Origin: Aurantimonas sp. Leaf443
GTDB taxonomy: Bacteria > Pseudomonadota > Alphaproteobacteria > Rhizobiales > Rhizobiaceae
Length of the DNA: 64,000 nt
NCBI RefSeq assembly: GCF_001425575.1
Contig: NZ_LMRD01000006.1
Span: forward strand, 126,513-190,512
Reading direction: 5' to 3'
Of this stretch, positions 46,468 to 55,932 are shown piece by piece. The notes beneath the pieces are model-generated. The model was not told the origin of the DNA and ran no database searches. It saw only the letters and a list, made by a program, of their open reading frames with translations. Made by a program: the position numbers and the translations under genes. Position 1 is the first letter of the stretch. Each line of letters starts with the position of its first letter.

Positions 46468-46919
46468 TGAGTTCAGCCGCGCTGAAGCTCGTGAAGACGC
46501 TCGACCTCAAGCCGCATCCGGAAGGCGGCTGGTACCGCGAGATGTTCCGTGACGAGGCCGGGCCGGACGGGCGCCCGCGCTCGACGGCGATCTACTACCT
46601 GCTGGAGGCCGGCGAGACGGCCGAGTGGCACCGGGTGAACCATGCCGCCGAGGTCTGGCACTGGTATGCCGGCGCGCCGCTCGTCATCACCGTCTCGCCC
46701 AACGGGCACGACGCCTCGGCCCATCGCGTCGGGCCGGGCATCGGCACGGGCGAGCTGCCGCAGTTCGTGGTGCCGGCCGGCCACTGGCAGACGGCGACCT
46801 CGCTCGGCGAGTACACGCTGGTCGGCTGCACCGTCGCGCCGGGCTTCGACTTCGCCGAGCACGAGATGGCGCCTCCCGGCTGGCGCCCGACCCCGCGCCG
46901 CCCCGACGGGCGCCGCTGA
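46467..46919 (+). CDS. Cupin, DUF985 family
   Basis: A 150-residue DUF985 cupin. Segments KPHPEGGWYREMFRD, TAIYYLLEAGETAEWHRVNHAAEVWHWYAG and LVGCTVAPGFDFAEHEMA match the family. Metal ligands seem partial and the reaction is unknown. The ATG shares a base with the gloB stop (TGATG), with GAGGGA upstream inside gloB, so it is translated with gloB. Confidence 0.92.
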   Translation: MSSAALKLVKTLDLKPHPEGGWYREMFRDEAGPDGRPRSTAIYYLLEAGETAEWHRVNHAAEVWHWYAGAPLVITVSPNGHDASAHRVGPGIGTGELPQFVVPAGHWQTATSLGEYTLVGCTVAPGFDFAEHEMAPPGWRPTPRRPDGRR

Positions 46920-46979
46920 GGCCGGTGCCGAACGGCTCCGAGGGCTGCTCCGATGGGGCGGCCCTCTTTTGCGATGGCG

Positions 46980-47870
46980 TCAGGGCCGGACGCTTCTTCG
47001 GCCGGGTTGCCGCACGAGCCGCGCGAAGAGCGGCAGGGCGGAGAGCGCCGCGCCCGCGGTGACGAAGAGGGCCGCGGCGACGATCGCGCCGGTGAGCACG
47101 GCCTCGCCGGCCAGGATCAGCACGAGGGTCGACAGGAGCGGTGCCGCGTAGCTCGCCGCGCCGATGACCTGGATGTCGCCGTGCTTCACCCCGTAGTCCC
47201 AGACGTAGAAGGCGAGGCCGACGGGGAAGAGGCCGAGAAGGACGACGCAGGTCCATTGCCCCGGCCCCTGCGGCCAGACGGTCGTCTCGAACAGGAGATG
47301 GCAGACGAGGGAGAGGGCGGCCGTCGCCGCGCAGAAGCCCGTCACCACGTCCGTCGGCACGGTGCCGAAGCGTCGCGACAGGAGCGAGTAGGCCGACCAG
47401 AAGAGCGCGCAGAGCGCGGCGAGCCCGTAGCCGAGCGCGTATTGCGGGGAGAAGGCGACCGAGCCGCCGCGCGTGACGATGAGGCCGGCGCCCACGAGCC
47501 CGAGCACGGCCCCCGCCGCGTGGAACCAGCGCAGGCGCTCGCCCGGCAGGAAGGCCGAGCCGAGGACGATCAGGAGCGGCCAGAGATAGGCGATGAGGCT
47601 CGCCTCCGCCGGCGGCGCGTTGCGCAGGGCTGCGAAGTAGAGCGCGTGATAGCCGAAGAGGCCGCCGATGCCGAGCGCCCAGACCGCCGGCAGCTGGCGG
47701 AACACTTTCGGGCTCGCCCCGCGCGCGACGAAGATCACGAGCCCGACCAGCGTGCCGATGCCGAAGGTCAGCGCGTTCATCTGGAACGGCGGCACGGCGC
47801 CGCTGCGAGCGGTCAGAAGCGCCAGCAGCGACCACATGAGCACGGCCGCAAATCCCGATAACGTCCCCAT
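46980..47870 (-). CDS. DMT-superfamily (EamA) transporter
   Basis: A 296-residue ten-TM EamA protein, the third in the window. Family features are FAAVLMWSLLALLTARSGAVPPFQ, PPAEASLIAYLWPLLIVLGSAFLPGE in the first half and GAASYAAPLLSTLVLILAGEAVLTG in the second. It resembles the YddG/aromatic amino-acid exporter branch, but the substrate is not certain. ATG 47870 (GGAAGG four bases upstream) is preferred to ATG 47915. Confidence 0.88.
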   Translation of the reverse strand: MGTLSGFAAVLMWSLLALLTARSGAVPPFQMNALTFGIGTLVGLVIFVARGASPKVFRQLPAVWALGIGGLFGYHALYFAALRNAPPAEASLIAYLWPLLIVLGSAFLPGERLRWFHAAGAVLGLVGAGLIVTRGGSVAFSPQYALGYGLAALCALFWSAYSLLSRRFGTVPTDVVTGFCAATAALSLVCHLLFETTVWPQGPGQWTCVVLLGLFPVGLAFYVWDYGVKHGDIQVIGAASYAAPLLSTLVLILAGEAVLTGAIVAAALFVTAGAALSALPLFARLVRQPGRRSVRP

Positions 47871-47951
47871 CTCGCCTTCCAGCCTCTCGCCCAGGTCCCC
47901 GGTCGGCGGCCACATCGGCCGCCCCGGATGCGTGCGTCAAGCGAGGCGGCG

Positions 47952-48734
47952 CTACTTCACCGCGACGGACGTCGCCGAGAGGGTCAGCGGGCCGACCTGC
48001 GTCGGGATCATGGCGTAGACCGGCACATAGACGTCGGGGCGCGCGATGGGGGCGAACCAGAGCTGGATCGTCTGCCCCTTCAGGTAGTTCAGGCCCTTGG
48101 AGGAGCGGTCGTAGCCGCCGACGGGCTGGATGCGCACGTTGCAGACATGCGCCTCGCCCTCGTAGCCGTTCATCTTGTAGGCCCGCTTGCCCTGCGCGGA
48201 GAGGTTGAGGTCGAGCCGCGACCAGCCGTCGTAGAGGCGCAGGGTGCGCCGGCAGACCGAATCGGGCTTGTCGGCGCGGATCATCAGGCCGCTCAGCGGA
48301 TCGACGACGGAGGCGAGCTGCGCGCGGGCGATCGGCACATAGTCGGGCTTGGGCTTGCCGCGGCGGGGAAAGACATTGGCCGAGACGACCCGGCCGCCGG
48401 AGAACTTGATGTCGCTCGACCACTTCTTCTCGCCGGTCGCGTAGTTCAGCCCGTAGCTGTCCGCCAGGAAGCCGCGCGGGGTGAGTCGGCCCGACACCTT
48501 GCTCGTGCCCCCCGTCTGCGAGACGAGCGCGCCGAGCCCGGCCGAGGAGAGGCTGCCCGAGACCTGGAAACGCGCGCCGTCGATCACGGTGTCGAAGGAG
48601 GCGCGCCCGATGGGCAGGCCGATCACGGACATGCCGTATTGCGTCGTCACCGTCTGCCGCTCGGCCTTCGCGCCCGCGGGCGCAAGGAGAAGGAGGGCGC
48701 CAAGGGCGGGGGCGAGGAGGCGCTTTCGGGCCAT
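47952..48734 (-). CDS. DUF3108 exported protein
   Basis: A 260-residue DUF3108 protein with a signal peptide (about 1-24, AKA|ER). The mature domain is beta-rich, beginning TVTTQYGMSVIGLPIGRASF with GARFQVSGSLSSAGLGALVSQTGG and a pair of cysteines (DSVCRRTLRLYDG, HVCNVRIQPV). Function unknown; probably periplasmic. It lies divergent from rpmB, a conserved rhizobial pairing. Confidence 0.9.
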   Translation of the reverse strand: MARKRLLAPALGALLLLAPAGAKAERQTVTTQYGMSVIGLPIGRASFDTVIDGARFQVSGSLSSAGLGALVSQTGGTSKVSGRLTPRGFLADSYGLNYATGEKKWSSDIKFSGGRVVSANVFPRRGKPKPDYVPIARAQLASVVDPLSGLMIRADKPDSVCRRTLRLYDGWSRLDLNLSAQGKRAYKMNGYEGEAHVCNVRIQPVGGYDRSSKGLNYLKGQTIQLWFAPIARPDVYVPVYAMIPTQVGPLTLSATSVAVK

Positions 48735-48993
48735 GGAGGTGATCCTGCGGAAGGCGAGCGATGGAGCACTCTACCGCAGGTGCGAAGCCCGCCGCGAGCC
48801 TTGCATCGCCCCATCACCGAAAATCGTCCGCGCCTGCGCGCGGCCGGACGCGGCTTTCGCCCGAAGTCTTGACGCTGGCGAGCGCATGCGCTTATAGGAG
48901 CGGCAGTTTCCCGATCATGCCCGACCGCAGTGATCGCGCCGGATTTCGGCGGCGTGTCTCGTCCGGGCGCTTGGTACTTCGAAAGGTGATCCG

Positions 48994-49302
48994 ATGTCGC
49001 GCGCTTGCGAACTCACGGGCAAGGCCGTCCAGTCCGGCAACAATGTCAGCCACGCGAACAACAAGACGCGTCGCCGCTTCCTGCCGAACCTGTGCAACGT
49101 CACGCTCATCTCCGACGCCCTCGGCCAGCGCGTGCGTCTGCGCGTCTCGGCGAACGCGCTACGTTCGGTCGAGCATCGCGGCGGCCTCGACGCCTTCCTG
49201 CTCAAGGCCCGCGAGATCGAGCTTTCGCAGAAGGCCAAGCTCCTGAAGCGCCAGATCGCCAAGAAGGTCGCCGCCGCCGCTCCGACGAGCGAAGCGGCCT
49301 GA
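48994..49302 (+). CDS. rpmB: Ribosomal protein bL28
   Basis: A 102-residue bL28 of the large ribosomal subunit. It opens [29 protein letters not shown] and contains [20 protein letters not shown]. The C-terminal tail (about 70-102) is the longer alphaproteobacterial form. AAGGTG precedes the ATG. A strong terminator lies about 50 bp downstream. Confidence 0.97.
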   Translation: MSRACELTGKAVQSGNNVSHANNKTRRRFLPNLCNVTLISDALGQRVRLRVSANALRSVEHRGGLDAFLLKAREIELSQKAKLLKRQIAKKVAAAAPTSEAA

Positions 49303-49351
49303 TCCAGCGAAGTCCCGGCCGGTCTCGACCGGCCGACCGACGCGCCATTCC

Positions 49352-49388
49352 GGGATCGGCGGCCTTGCGGCCGGCGGTCCCTTTTCTT
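49352..49388 (+). terminator. Rho-independent terminator of rpmB
   Basis: A 13-bp stem (49352-49364 with 49369-49381, one mismatch and one wobble), TTGC loop, then TTTTCTTT. Confidence 0.85.
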
Positions 49389-49479
49389 TGATGCCGGCGG
49401 CGCCGCGAGGGAGTCGTCCCTGCCGTTCCGGCCCTCACGCCCGACATCCCCGCGCCGCCGCGCGCGGGACGCCCCGACC

Positions 49480-49512
49480 GCTGGTGCCATAACCCAGCCT
49501 AAAAAAATGGAA
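49480..49512 (+). promoter_or_regulatory. preQ1-I riboswitch controlling yhhQ
   Basis: A compact H-type pseudoknot. P1 is GCTGG (49480-49484) with CCAGC (49494-49498). The loop TGCCATAAC ends in the C (49493) expected to read preQ1. An A-rich tail (49501-49507) is followed by TGG. Loop CCAT (49487-49490) can pair with tail ATGG (49507-49510) as P2. The layout parallels the Thermoanaerobacter tengcongensis aptamer (CTGGG...AGTAACCCCAG...AAAACAAGG). P2 takes in G509-G510 of the Shine-Dalgarno GGAA that lies seven bases before the yhhQ ATG, so ligand binding should block translation. The downstream gene is a queuosine-precursor transporter, the expected target. Confidence 0.8.
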
Positions 49513-49519
49513 CGCCCCG

Positions 49520-50221
49520 ATGGCCCGATCCGTCTCGCTTTTCTCCACGCCCCTCCTGCCGGCCACGGCCATGGCGGTCGTGGTGCTGGCCTCCAACATC
49601 CTCGTCCAGTTTCCGGTGCCCTGGAGCGTCGGCCCGCTGGCGCTCGGCGACATCCTCACCTTCGGTGCCTTCACCTATCCCTTCGCCTTCCTGGTGACGG
49701 ATCTGACGAACCGCCTGCACGGGCCGCGCGCGGCGCGCCGGGCGGTCTATGCGGGTTTCGCGGTGGCGGTCGCGACCTCCATCGCCATGCCGCCGCTGCT
49801 CTTTGCGGCCGGGCTCCTGCCCTTCGAGACGACGGGCGAGCGGCTCGCGCGCATCGCCTTGGCCTCGGGCACGGCCTTCCTCTTCGCCCAGCTCCTCGAC
49901 ATTGCCGTCTTCAACCGCCTGCGCGGCCGCGGCTGGTGGAAGGCGCCGGCCTTCGGCTCGGTCTCCGGCTCGCTTCTGGATACGGCGGTGTTCTTCAGCC
50001 TCGCCTTCGCGCCGGCCTTCGTCTTTCTCGGCGCGGGAGACGAGTTCGCGCTGGAGAGCGCGCCGCTCCTCGGCCTGTTCGCCACCGAGGTTCCGCGCTG
50101 GATCTCCTGGGCGCTCGGGGACCTGACGGTGAAGCTCCTGATCGCGGCCTTCGCGCTCGTGCCCTACCGGGTCGTCGTGGAACTGGTGCTGCCGGCCGAC
50201 AGGGCGCGCCTGCGCGCCTGA
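49520..50221 (+). CDS. yhhQ: Queuosine precursor transporter (YhhQ/VUT family)
   Basis: A 233-residue membrane protein of the COG1738/VUT family with about six TM helices, importing preQ0/preQ1 (or related queuosine precursors). Family blocks: ASNILVQFPVPW, GDILTFGAFTYPFAFLVTDLTNRLHGPRAARRAVYAGF and the second half WISWALGDLTVKLLIAAFALVPYR. It is preceded by a preQ1-I aptamer overlapping its Shine-Dalgarno, so it should be shut off when preQ1 is plentiful. Convergent with the phytase-like gene. Confidence 0.93.
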   Translation: MARSVSLFSTPLLPATAMAVVVLASNILVQFPVPWSVGPLALGDILTFGAFTYPFAFLVTDLTNRLHGPRAARRAVYAGFAVAVATSIAMPPLLFAAGLLPFETTGERLARIALASGTAFLFAQLLDIAVFNRLRGRGWWKAPAFGSVSGSLLDTAVFFSLAFAPAFVFLGAGDEFALESAPLLGLFATEVPRWISWALGDLTVKLLIAAFALVPYRVVVELVLPADRARLRA

Positions 50222-50246
50222 GGGCAGCGCGGGTCGGAGGCACGCC

Positions 50247-51308
50247 TCACGGCGCGCGCGGCGCGTCCAGCCCGGCGGCCTTGCCGTCGTCCACGAGGCG
50301 GAATTCCAGGACGATGTTGCGCTGGAGGAAGGAGCCGTTGTCGTCGGAGACGAGCGTCAGGCGCGTCGCGCCCGCATCGTCCGTCCACACGTCGAGCCCT
50401 TCCATGTTGTCGATCTCGTCCGAGAGGTCGGCCTCGAAGATCACCGGTCCGGTGACGACGGCGCCCGGGCGGATCGTCTCGCCGGCGATGCGGCGGATGC
50501 GGCTGCCGAGTCCGCCGAACGGGCCGGTATAGCGCCGCTCCAGGAGCAGGAGGTCGCCGTCCGGCAGGAAGGCGCCGTCCGTCACGTCCCAGTCCGTCTC
50601 GCGCTCCACCGTGAAGGGGCCGTTGCGGCGGCCGCCCAAGAGGCCGGCATAGAGGCGCCCCTGCGTGTCGAGCGAGCGTTCGGACACGGCGACGAGGGCG
50701 CCGGCGAGCGGGCCGTCCTTCGGCGAGGCGGCGATGGTCTCGATGCCGCGATTTGCGCGCAGCTCGCGGCGCGGAATCGGCAGGGGCACCGGACGGCCGG
50801 GCGCCGCGAAGGGGGTGGCGGCACCGCGATAGGACAGGATGCGGTGGTTGCGCTCGAAGCCGACGAAGACCTCGTCGCCGCGAATGGCGAGGGCTTCGGC
50901 GTCGGCCGAGGCCTTGCCGCCCATGTCCTCGCCCTGCGCATCCAGCATCGGCGCCATCACGGCATCCTCGATGCCCTTCAGCCGGCCCGCCTCGTCCCGC
51001 CGGAACGCCCCGGCGAACCAGACGCCGCTGTCGGTGACGGCGAGAAAGCGGCGGCCGCCGTCGCGCAGGCGCATCGACGAGATCCCCTTCAGGCGATTGT
51101 CTCCGGAGCTGAACTGCAGGCCGCCGATAAATTCGAGCGCCCCGTAGCGCGTGCGCCCGGACGTGCGCGAGAAGGCTTCGATACGGCTCGCCGTCACCGC
51201 GATGGGCGACGCGCCGCCGACGACCGGCGCGCGGGCCGAGGAGGGCAGGGGCGCGAGGATCAGAGCCGCCAGAGCGACACCGGCAAGGCGTGTCGACAGA
51301 TGTCTCAC
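50247..51308 (-). CDS. Exported esterase-like phytase-family protein
   Basis: A 353-residue protein with a signal peptide (about 1-26, ARA). The mature part is a beta-propeller-like domain of the esterase-like activity of phytase family. Segments include [66 protein letters not shown] and [24 protein letters not shown] with many acidic residues for metal. Substrate uncertain. Its ATG overlaps the cobT stop (51305-51308), so it is coupled to the cobalamin operon. Confidence 0.88.
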   Translation of the reverse strand: MRHLSTRLAGVALAALILAPLPSSARAPVVGGASPIAVTASRIEAFSRTSGRTRYGALEFIGGLQFSSGDNRLKGISSMRLRDGGRRFLAVTDSGVWFAGAFRRDEAGRLKGIEDAVMAPMLDAQGEDMGGKASADAEALAIRGDEVFVGFERNHRILSYRGAATPFAAPGRPVPLPIPRRELRANRGIETIAASPKDGPLAGALVAVSERSLDTQGRLYAGLLGGRRNGPFTVERETDWDVTDGAFLPDGDLLLLERRYTGPFGGLGSRIRRIAGETIRPGAVVTGPVIFEADLSDEIDNMEGLDVWTDDAGATRLTLVSDDNGSFLQRNIVLEFRLVDDGKAAGLDAPRAP

Positions 51309-53215
51309 CGGGTGCCGGCCGCGCGGATTCGGGCCGGGGCGCGACCGCCGGAGCCTTCCTGCTCGAAGAGGCTGGCGAGCTGCTCGGTCATGGCGCCCGC
51401 CAGTTCCTCGGCATCGACGATGGTGACGGCGCGGCGATAGTAGCGCGTCACGTCATGGCCGATGCCGATGGCGAGAAGCTCGACGGGCGAGCGCGTCTCG
51501 ATCTCCTCGATGACGGCGCGCAGGTGCCGCTCGAGATAGTTGCCGGGATTGACCGAAAGCGTCGAATCGTCCACCGGCGCGCCGTCCGAGATCATCATGA
51601 GGATGCGGCGCTGCTCGGACCGTGCGATCAGCCGGCGGTGCGCCCAGAGCAGCGCCTCGCCGTCGATATTCTCCTTCAGAAGTCCCTCGCGCATCATCAG
51701 GCCGAGATTGCGCCGCGCCCGGCGCCAGGGTGCGTCGGCGGACTTGTAGATGATGTGGCGCAGGTCGTTGAGGCGGCCGGGCTTCTGCGGCTTGCCGGCC
51801 TTCAGCCAGGCCTCGCGCGACTGCCCGCCCTTCCAGGCGCGCGTGGTGAAGCCGAGCACCTCCACCTTCACGCCGCAGCGCTCCAGCGTGCGCGCGAGAA
51901 TGTCGGCGCAGGTCGCCGCGACCGTGATCGGGCGCCCGCGCATCGAGCCGGAATTGTCGATGAGGAGCGTGACGATCGTGTCGCGGAAGTCGGTGTCGCG
52001 CTCCATCTTGTAGGAGAGGGGTTGCATCGGGTCTGTCACGAGGCGTGTGAGGCGGGCCGTGTCGAGATAGCCCTCCTCGAGGTCGAAGTCCCAGGAGCGG
52101 CTCTGCTGCGCCATGAGGCGGCGCTGCAGCCGGTTGGCGAGGCGGCCGACGACGCCCTGGAGCGAGGTCAGCTGCTTGTCGAGGAAGCCGCGCAGGCGCT
52201 CCAGTTCCGCCTCGTCGCACAGGTCCTCGGCGCCGACCGTCTCGTCGAAGGCCATGGTGAAGGGCTTGTAGTCGCTCTCGCCGAGCGCGGAGGGCGGGGC
52301 CTCGCGCGGGCGGCGCGACTCGCCGGGCGTCTCGCTGTCGGGGCTGTCGTCGTCGACGGGGTCATCGGCGGTCACCTCCGAGGATTCGGCTTCGGCGGCG
52401 TCCTGATCCTCGCCCTCGGTCTCCGACTCCTGCGGCTGCGCCTCGTCGGAGCCCGCCTCGCGCTCGGCGCCGCCTTCCTCCTGGTCGCGGGTCTGGCTGT
52501 CGCCCTGTTCCTCGTCCTGCGAGTCCTCGTCGCTCTCGTTCTCCTGGCCGAGCTCCTCGGCCATCTCGAGCGAGACGAGCATGTCGCGCATGGCGCGGGC
52601 GAAGCCCTCCTGGTCCTCGATCGTCTCGGAGAGCTTGTCGAACTTCTCGCCGGCCCGCTCCTCCACGAAATCGCGCCAGAGATCGACGAGCGCGCGCGCG
52701 CTCGGCGGCACGGGGCGGCCCGTCAGCTTCTCGCGCACCATGAGGGCGATGGCGTCCTCCATCGGCGCCTCGGCGCGGTCGTTGACCTCCGAGAGAGAGG
52801 AGCGGAAATACTTGTCCTCCAGCATGGAGGCGAGATTGTCGGCGACGCCCGGCATGGCATTGGCGCCGATCGCCTCGCAGCGCGCCTGCTCCACCGCGTC
52901 GTAGACGGCGCGCGCGCTCTTGCCCTCCGGCGAGAAGGAAGCGTGCAGGCGCGTGTCGTGTCGCGCCTTGCGCAGCGCCATCGCGTCGGCGATGCCGCGG
53001 GTCACGGCGACGTCGTTCTTCGAGGCGCGCTTGGGAAGTTCGGGCAGGCGCGCGCGCTTGCCGGCAAGGCCCGGCCGGTCGGCGGCATAGGTCACTTCCA
53101 GCTCGGCATCGCCCGCGATGGCGCGCAGGCAGCCCGCGACGGCGCGCCGGAAGGGCTCGCGATCGGCCGCGACCTTCGCCTTGCCGCCGCGCTGGTTGTC
53201 GCCGATGCGTGCCAT
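51305..53215 (-). CDS. cobT: Aerobic cobaltochelatase subunit CobT
   Basis: A 636-residue CobT, the MIDAS-bearing partner of CobS in the ATP-dependent CobNST complex that inserts cobalt into hydrogenobyrinic acid diamide. The N-terminal helical region is followed by a very acidic linker (about 220-305, dominated by D/E/S/Q). The C-terminal von Willebrand A domain has the metal-binding [13 protein letters not shown] and [10 protein letters not shown]. Length and linker are typical. An unrecognised gene lies between it and cobS. Confidence 0.95.
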   Translation of the reverse strand: MARIGDNQRGGKAKVAADREPFRRAVAGCLRAIAGDAELEVTYAADRPGLAGKRARLPELPKRASKNDVAVTRGIADAMALRKARHDTRLHASFSPEGKSARAVYDAVEQARCEAIGANAMPGVADNLASMLEDKYFRSSLSEVNDRAEAPMEDAIALMVREKLTGRPVPPSARALVDLWRDFVEERAGEKFDKLSETIEDQEGFARAMRDMLVSLEMAEELGQENESDEDSQDEEQGDSQTRDQEEGGAEREAGSDEAQPQESETEGEDQDAAEAESSEVTADDPVDDDSPDSETPGESRRPREAPPSALGESDYKPFTMAFDETVGAEDLCDEAELERLRGFLDKQLTSLQGVVGRLANRLQRRLMAQQSRSWDFDLEEGYLDTARLTRLVTDPMQPLSYKMERDTDFRDTIVTLLIDNSGSMRGRPITVAATCADILARTLERCGVKVEVLGFTTRAWKGGQSREAWLKAGKPQKPGRLNDLRHIIYKSADAPWRRARRNLGLMMREGLLKENIDGEALLWAHRRLIARSEQRRILMMISDGAPVDDSTLSVNPGNYLERHLRAVIEEIETRSPVELLAIGIGHDVTRYYRRAVTIVDAEELAGAMTEQLASLFEQEGSGGRAPARIRAAGTR

Positions 53216-53276
53216 CAGTGCCTCGATCTTGTCCGGTAGGGTGTCGTTCGTTCGTTCGCGCTTCGAGCAGGCTGCC

Positions 53277-53747
53277 TCATCGCCAGACCTTCGCGCGCAA
53301 GGGCCGGCCCGACGCGTCGACGACGAGAGGGTGAAGGTTCGGCTCGCCGGCGCCGTCGGTCGCCACGAGCACCCGGATCATGCCCTTGCCCGGCAGCGAC
53401 GGCAACGCGCCGTCGCCGGTGGCAGAGGTGCGGATCGGCCCGTCGACGGACGTCTCGTCCATCACCGCGAAGGCCGCCTGCGGGCAGCGCAGGGTTAGGC
53501 CCGGAAGGGGCGCCGCGTTGGGATTGACGACCCGCAGTTCGGTCAGCTTCAGCTCGCCCTCGAAACGCACCGCCACTCCCTGCACGCTGCAATCGCCGAG
53601 CTTCGTCAGACCCGGAACGGCGACGCTGCGGAACTCGTAGCGCGGCGCCTTGGCGAGCCGGCCGAACAGGCGGTCGATCGCCCAGCTCGCCGCAACGGCG
53701 CCCAGCGCCGCGCCCGCGATCGTCGCGGCGATCGCGGGCACATCCAT
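53277..53747 (-). CDS. Unknown single-TM protein between cobS and cobT
   Basis: A 156-residue protein I do not recognise. Residues 1-25 form a hydrophobic anchor or signal ([20 protein letters not shown]). The remainder is a compact beta-like domain with two cysteines ([14 protein letters not shown] and [15 protein letters not shown]), ending RPLRAKVWR. The stop of the gene is 61 bp from cobT and the start 4 bp from the cobS stop, so it is within the cob operon. In the rhizobial examples I recall, cobS and cobT are adjacent, so this looks like a lineage-specific insertion. Confidence 0.7.
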   Translation of the reverse strand: MDVPAIAATIAGAALGAVAASWAIDRLFGRLAKAPRYEFRSVAVPGLTKLGDCSVQGVAVRFEGELKLTELRVVNPNAAPLPGLTLRCPQAAFAVMDETSVDGPIRTSATGDGALPSLPGKGMIRVLVATDGAGEPNLHPLVVDASGRPLRAKVWR

Positions 53748-53751
53748 CGCG

Positions 53752-54738
53752 TCAGTCCAGGACCACGTTCGCCGAGCTCTCCGGCAGTTCCTCGCCGAAG
53801 GCACGCTGGTAGAACTCGGCCACCAGCGGGCGTTCGAGATCGTCGCACTTGTTGAGGAAGGTCACGCGGAAGGCGAAGCCGACATCGTGGAAGATCTCGG
53901 CATTCTCGGCCCAGGTGATGACGGTGCGCGGGCTCATCACGGTGGAGAGGTCGCCGTTGATGAAGGCCGAGCGCGTCATGTCGGCGACGCGCACCATCTT
54001 GGAGACGACCTGCCGTCCGTCCTTGGTCGCGTAGCTCTTGGCCTTCGAGAGAACGATGCCGACCTCGTTGTCATGCGGCAGGTAGTTCAGCGTGGTGACG
54101 ATGGACCAGCGGTCCATCTGCGCCTGGTTGATCTGCTGCGTGCCGTGATAGAGACCGGTCGTGTCGCCGAGGCCGACCGTGTTGGCGGTGGCGAAGATGC
54201 GGAAGGCCGGGTGCGGGCGGATGACGCGCGCCTGGTCGAGAAGCGTCAGGCGGCCGGAGGATTCCAGCACGCGCTGGATGACGAACATCACGTCGGGACG
54301 CCCGGCATCGTACTCGTCGAAGACCAGCGCCACGTTGTTCTGGTAGGCCCAGGGCAGGATGCCGTCCCGGAACTCGGTGACCTGCATGCCGTCCTTCACC
54401 GAGATCGCGTCCTTGCCGACGAGATCGATGCGGCTGACATGGCTGTCGAGATTGACGCGCACACAGGGCCAGTTGAGGCGCGCAGCGACCTGCTCGATAT
54501 GGGTGGACTTGCCGGTGCCGTGATAGCCCGAGACCATGACGCGCCGGTTGCGCGCGAAGCCGGCCAGGATCGCCAGCGTCGTCTGCCGGTCGAACAGGTA
54601 GTCCGGGTCGATATCGGGCACATGGGCTTCGGCCGCCGAATAGGCCGGCACGATCAGGTCGCTGTCGAAACCGAAGGTTTCGCGGACGGAGACCGTGGCG
54701 TCCGGCAGGGAGGCCACTTCCTTTTCCGCTGCACTCAT
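53752..54738 (-). CDS. cobS: Aerobic cobaltochelatase subunit CobS
   Basis: A 328-residue MoxR-type AAA+ ATPase of the cobaltochelatase. Walker A is [11 protein letters not shown] (70-80), Walker B is [16 protein letters not shown], and [15 protein letters not shown] and [23 protein letters not shown] are the remaining blocks. ATG 54738 is preferred to GTG 54741 because GGAGG is four bases upstream of the ATG. The J-domain gene lies upstream on the same strand, a common neighbour of cobS in rhizobia. Confidence 0.96.
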   Translation of the reverse strand: MSAAEKEVASLPDATVSVRETFGFDSDLIVPAYSAAEAHVPDIDPDYLFDRQTTLAILAGFARNRRVMVSGYHGTGKSTHIEQVAARLNWPCVRVNLDSHVSRIDLVGKDAISVKDGMQVTEFRDGILPWAYQNNVALVFDEYDAGRPDVMFVIQRVLESSGRLTLLDQARVIRPHPAFRIFATANTVGLGDTTGLYHGTQQINQAQMDRWSIVTTLNYLPHDNEVGIVLSKAKSYATKDGRQVVSKMVRVADMTRSAFINGDLSTVMSPRTVITWAENAEIFHDVGFAFRVTFLNKCDDLERPLVAEFYQRAFGEELPESSANVVLD

Positions 54739-54874
54739 CACACCTCCAGGGGCACGGCCGCCTTCGGCGTGCCTGTCGTCATCATCGCGTCGCCATCCCG
54801 GCGCATCGTCCCGTCGCGGAACGCGGCGGCGGCGGGCGCCGCAGCGCCTGTCGCCGGGCCCGCGTTCCCCGCGC

Positions 54875-55501
54875 TTAGCAAAACCCGGACTGCTTCAAAA
54901 GCTTGTAGGCCTGGATGACGTCGCGCAGCCGGTCCTCGGTCGAGCGGTCGCCGCCATTGGCGTCTGGATGGAGCTGCTTCACGAGAGCTTTATAGCGGGC
55001 GCGCACGGCTTCGCCAGTCGCACCTTCGGTCAGGCCCAACTGTTCGAAGGCCTTCACCTCGAGCGAGCGCACCTTGCGGCGCGGGGGCGGGGCCATGGGC
55101 TGGCCGTCCGCGCCGAAGAGGTTGAACGGATCCTTCGGGCGCTGGCCGGGCCGGCGCGCGGCGCGTCGGGCGGCCGGCGTCGGGCTGGCGCTCGGATTGG
55201 CCGTGCCGTTGTGCCCCATCGGGAAGGTGGGGCGGTGGCCGGTCATCGCGTCCTTCAGGAAGCGCTGGATGTCCTTGTCGTCGAGGCCCGAGAAGTAGTT
55301 GTAGGCCTTGTTGTACTGGCGCACGTGATCGACGCAGAAGTTGAGGTACTTGCCCTCCTGGTCGCGGCCGAGGGGCGCCTTGTGGCTTCCCGGCTCGTGG
55401 CAGCCTTCCCAGGCGCATTCGGGCGTGCGCGGCGGGGTCGGGCCCCCGCGCTTGCTGCCGCCGACGCGGATCCCGTCGAAAAATTTGGAGTCGAGCTTCA
55501 T
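54875..55501 (-). CDS. J-domain (DnaJ-like) co-chaperone
   Basis: A 208-residue protein. The N-terminal half has a cysteine-bearing region ([18 protein letters not shown] and [18 protein letters not shown]) of unknown fold. The C-terminal ~65 residues are a J domain with HPD (LHPDANGG) and ALVKQLHPD before it, which should stimulate an Hsp70. ATG 55501 gives [13 protein letters not shown]; no clear ribosome-binding site is present. Located upstream of cobS, divergent from bolA. Confidence 0.9.
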   Translation of the reverse strand: MKLDSKFFDGIRVGGSKRGGPTPPRTPECAWEGCHEPGSHKAPLGRDQEGKYLNFCVDHVRQYNKAYNYFSGLDDKDIQRFLKDAMTGHRPTFPMGHNGTANPSASPTPAARRAARRPGQRPKDPFNLFGADGQPMAPPPRRKVRSLEVKAFEQLGLTEGATGEAVRARYKALVKQLHPDANGGDRSTEDRLRDVIQAYKLLKQSGFC

Positions 55502-55629
55502 CACGCCGGATTATGGTGCCCGCGGAAGGGGCGAACAAGAATTGACAGATCGGAAAATGCCGCCGACGAAGCGGCACGCCCCCCGGCCGCGACCGGGCGC
55601 CCTCCATCGACAGGAACTGTGTGCGAAGA

Positions 55630-55932
55630 ATGACGATCCAGAAGACCATCGAGGCCAAGCTTGAGCGGGCCTTCTCGCCCAGCGCGCTGGCCGTCGTCAA
55701 CGAGAGCCATCTGCATGCCGGCCACCACCATTCCGGCAGTGACCATCACGAGGCCTTCGACGGCTCGGGCGAGACGCATTTCCGCGTCCGGATGGAGAGC
55801 CCGGCCTTCGCCGGCCTGTCGCGCCTGGAGCGCCACAGGGCCGTGAACGCCGTGCTCGCCGAGGAACTGGCCGGCGGCGTCCACGCGCTGGCGATCGAGG
55901 CGCGGGCACCCGGCGAGCCGCAGCGCCGGTGA
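55630..55932 (+). CDS. bolA: BolA-family protein
   Basis: A 100-residue BolA-family protein, which partners monothiol glutaredoxins in iron-sulfur handling and stress morphology. Core: IEAKLERAFSPSALAVVNES, then a His-rich loop (HLHAGHHHSGSDHH), THFRVRMES and RLERHRAVNAVLAEEL with the conserved His. ATG 55630 is used; a GTG nine bases upstream is unnecessary. The stop overlaps the following GTG start (GTGA). Confidence 0.93.
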   Translation: MTIQKTIEAKLERAFSPSALAVVNESHLHAGHHHSGSDHHEAFDGSGETHFRVRMESPAFAGLSRLERHRAVNAVLAEELAGGVHALAIEARAPGEPQRR

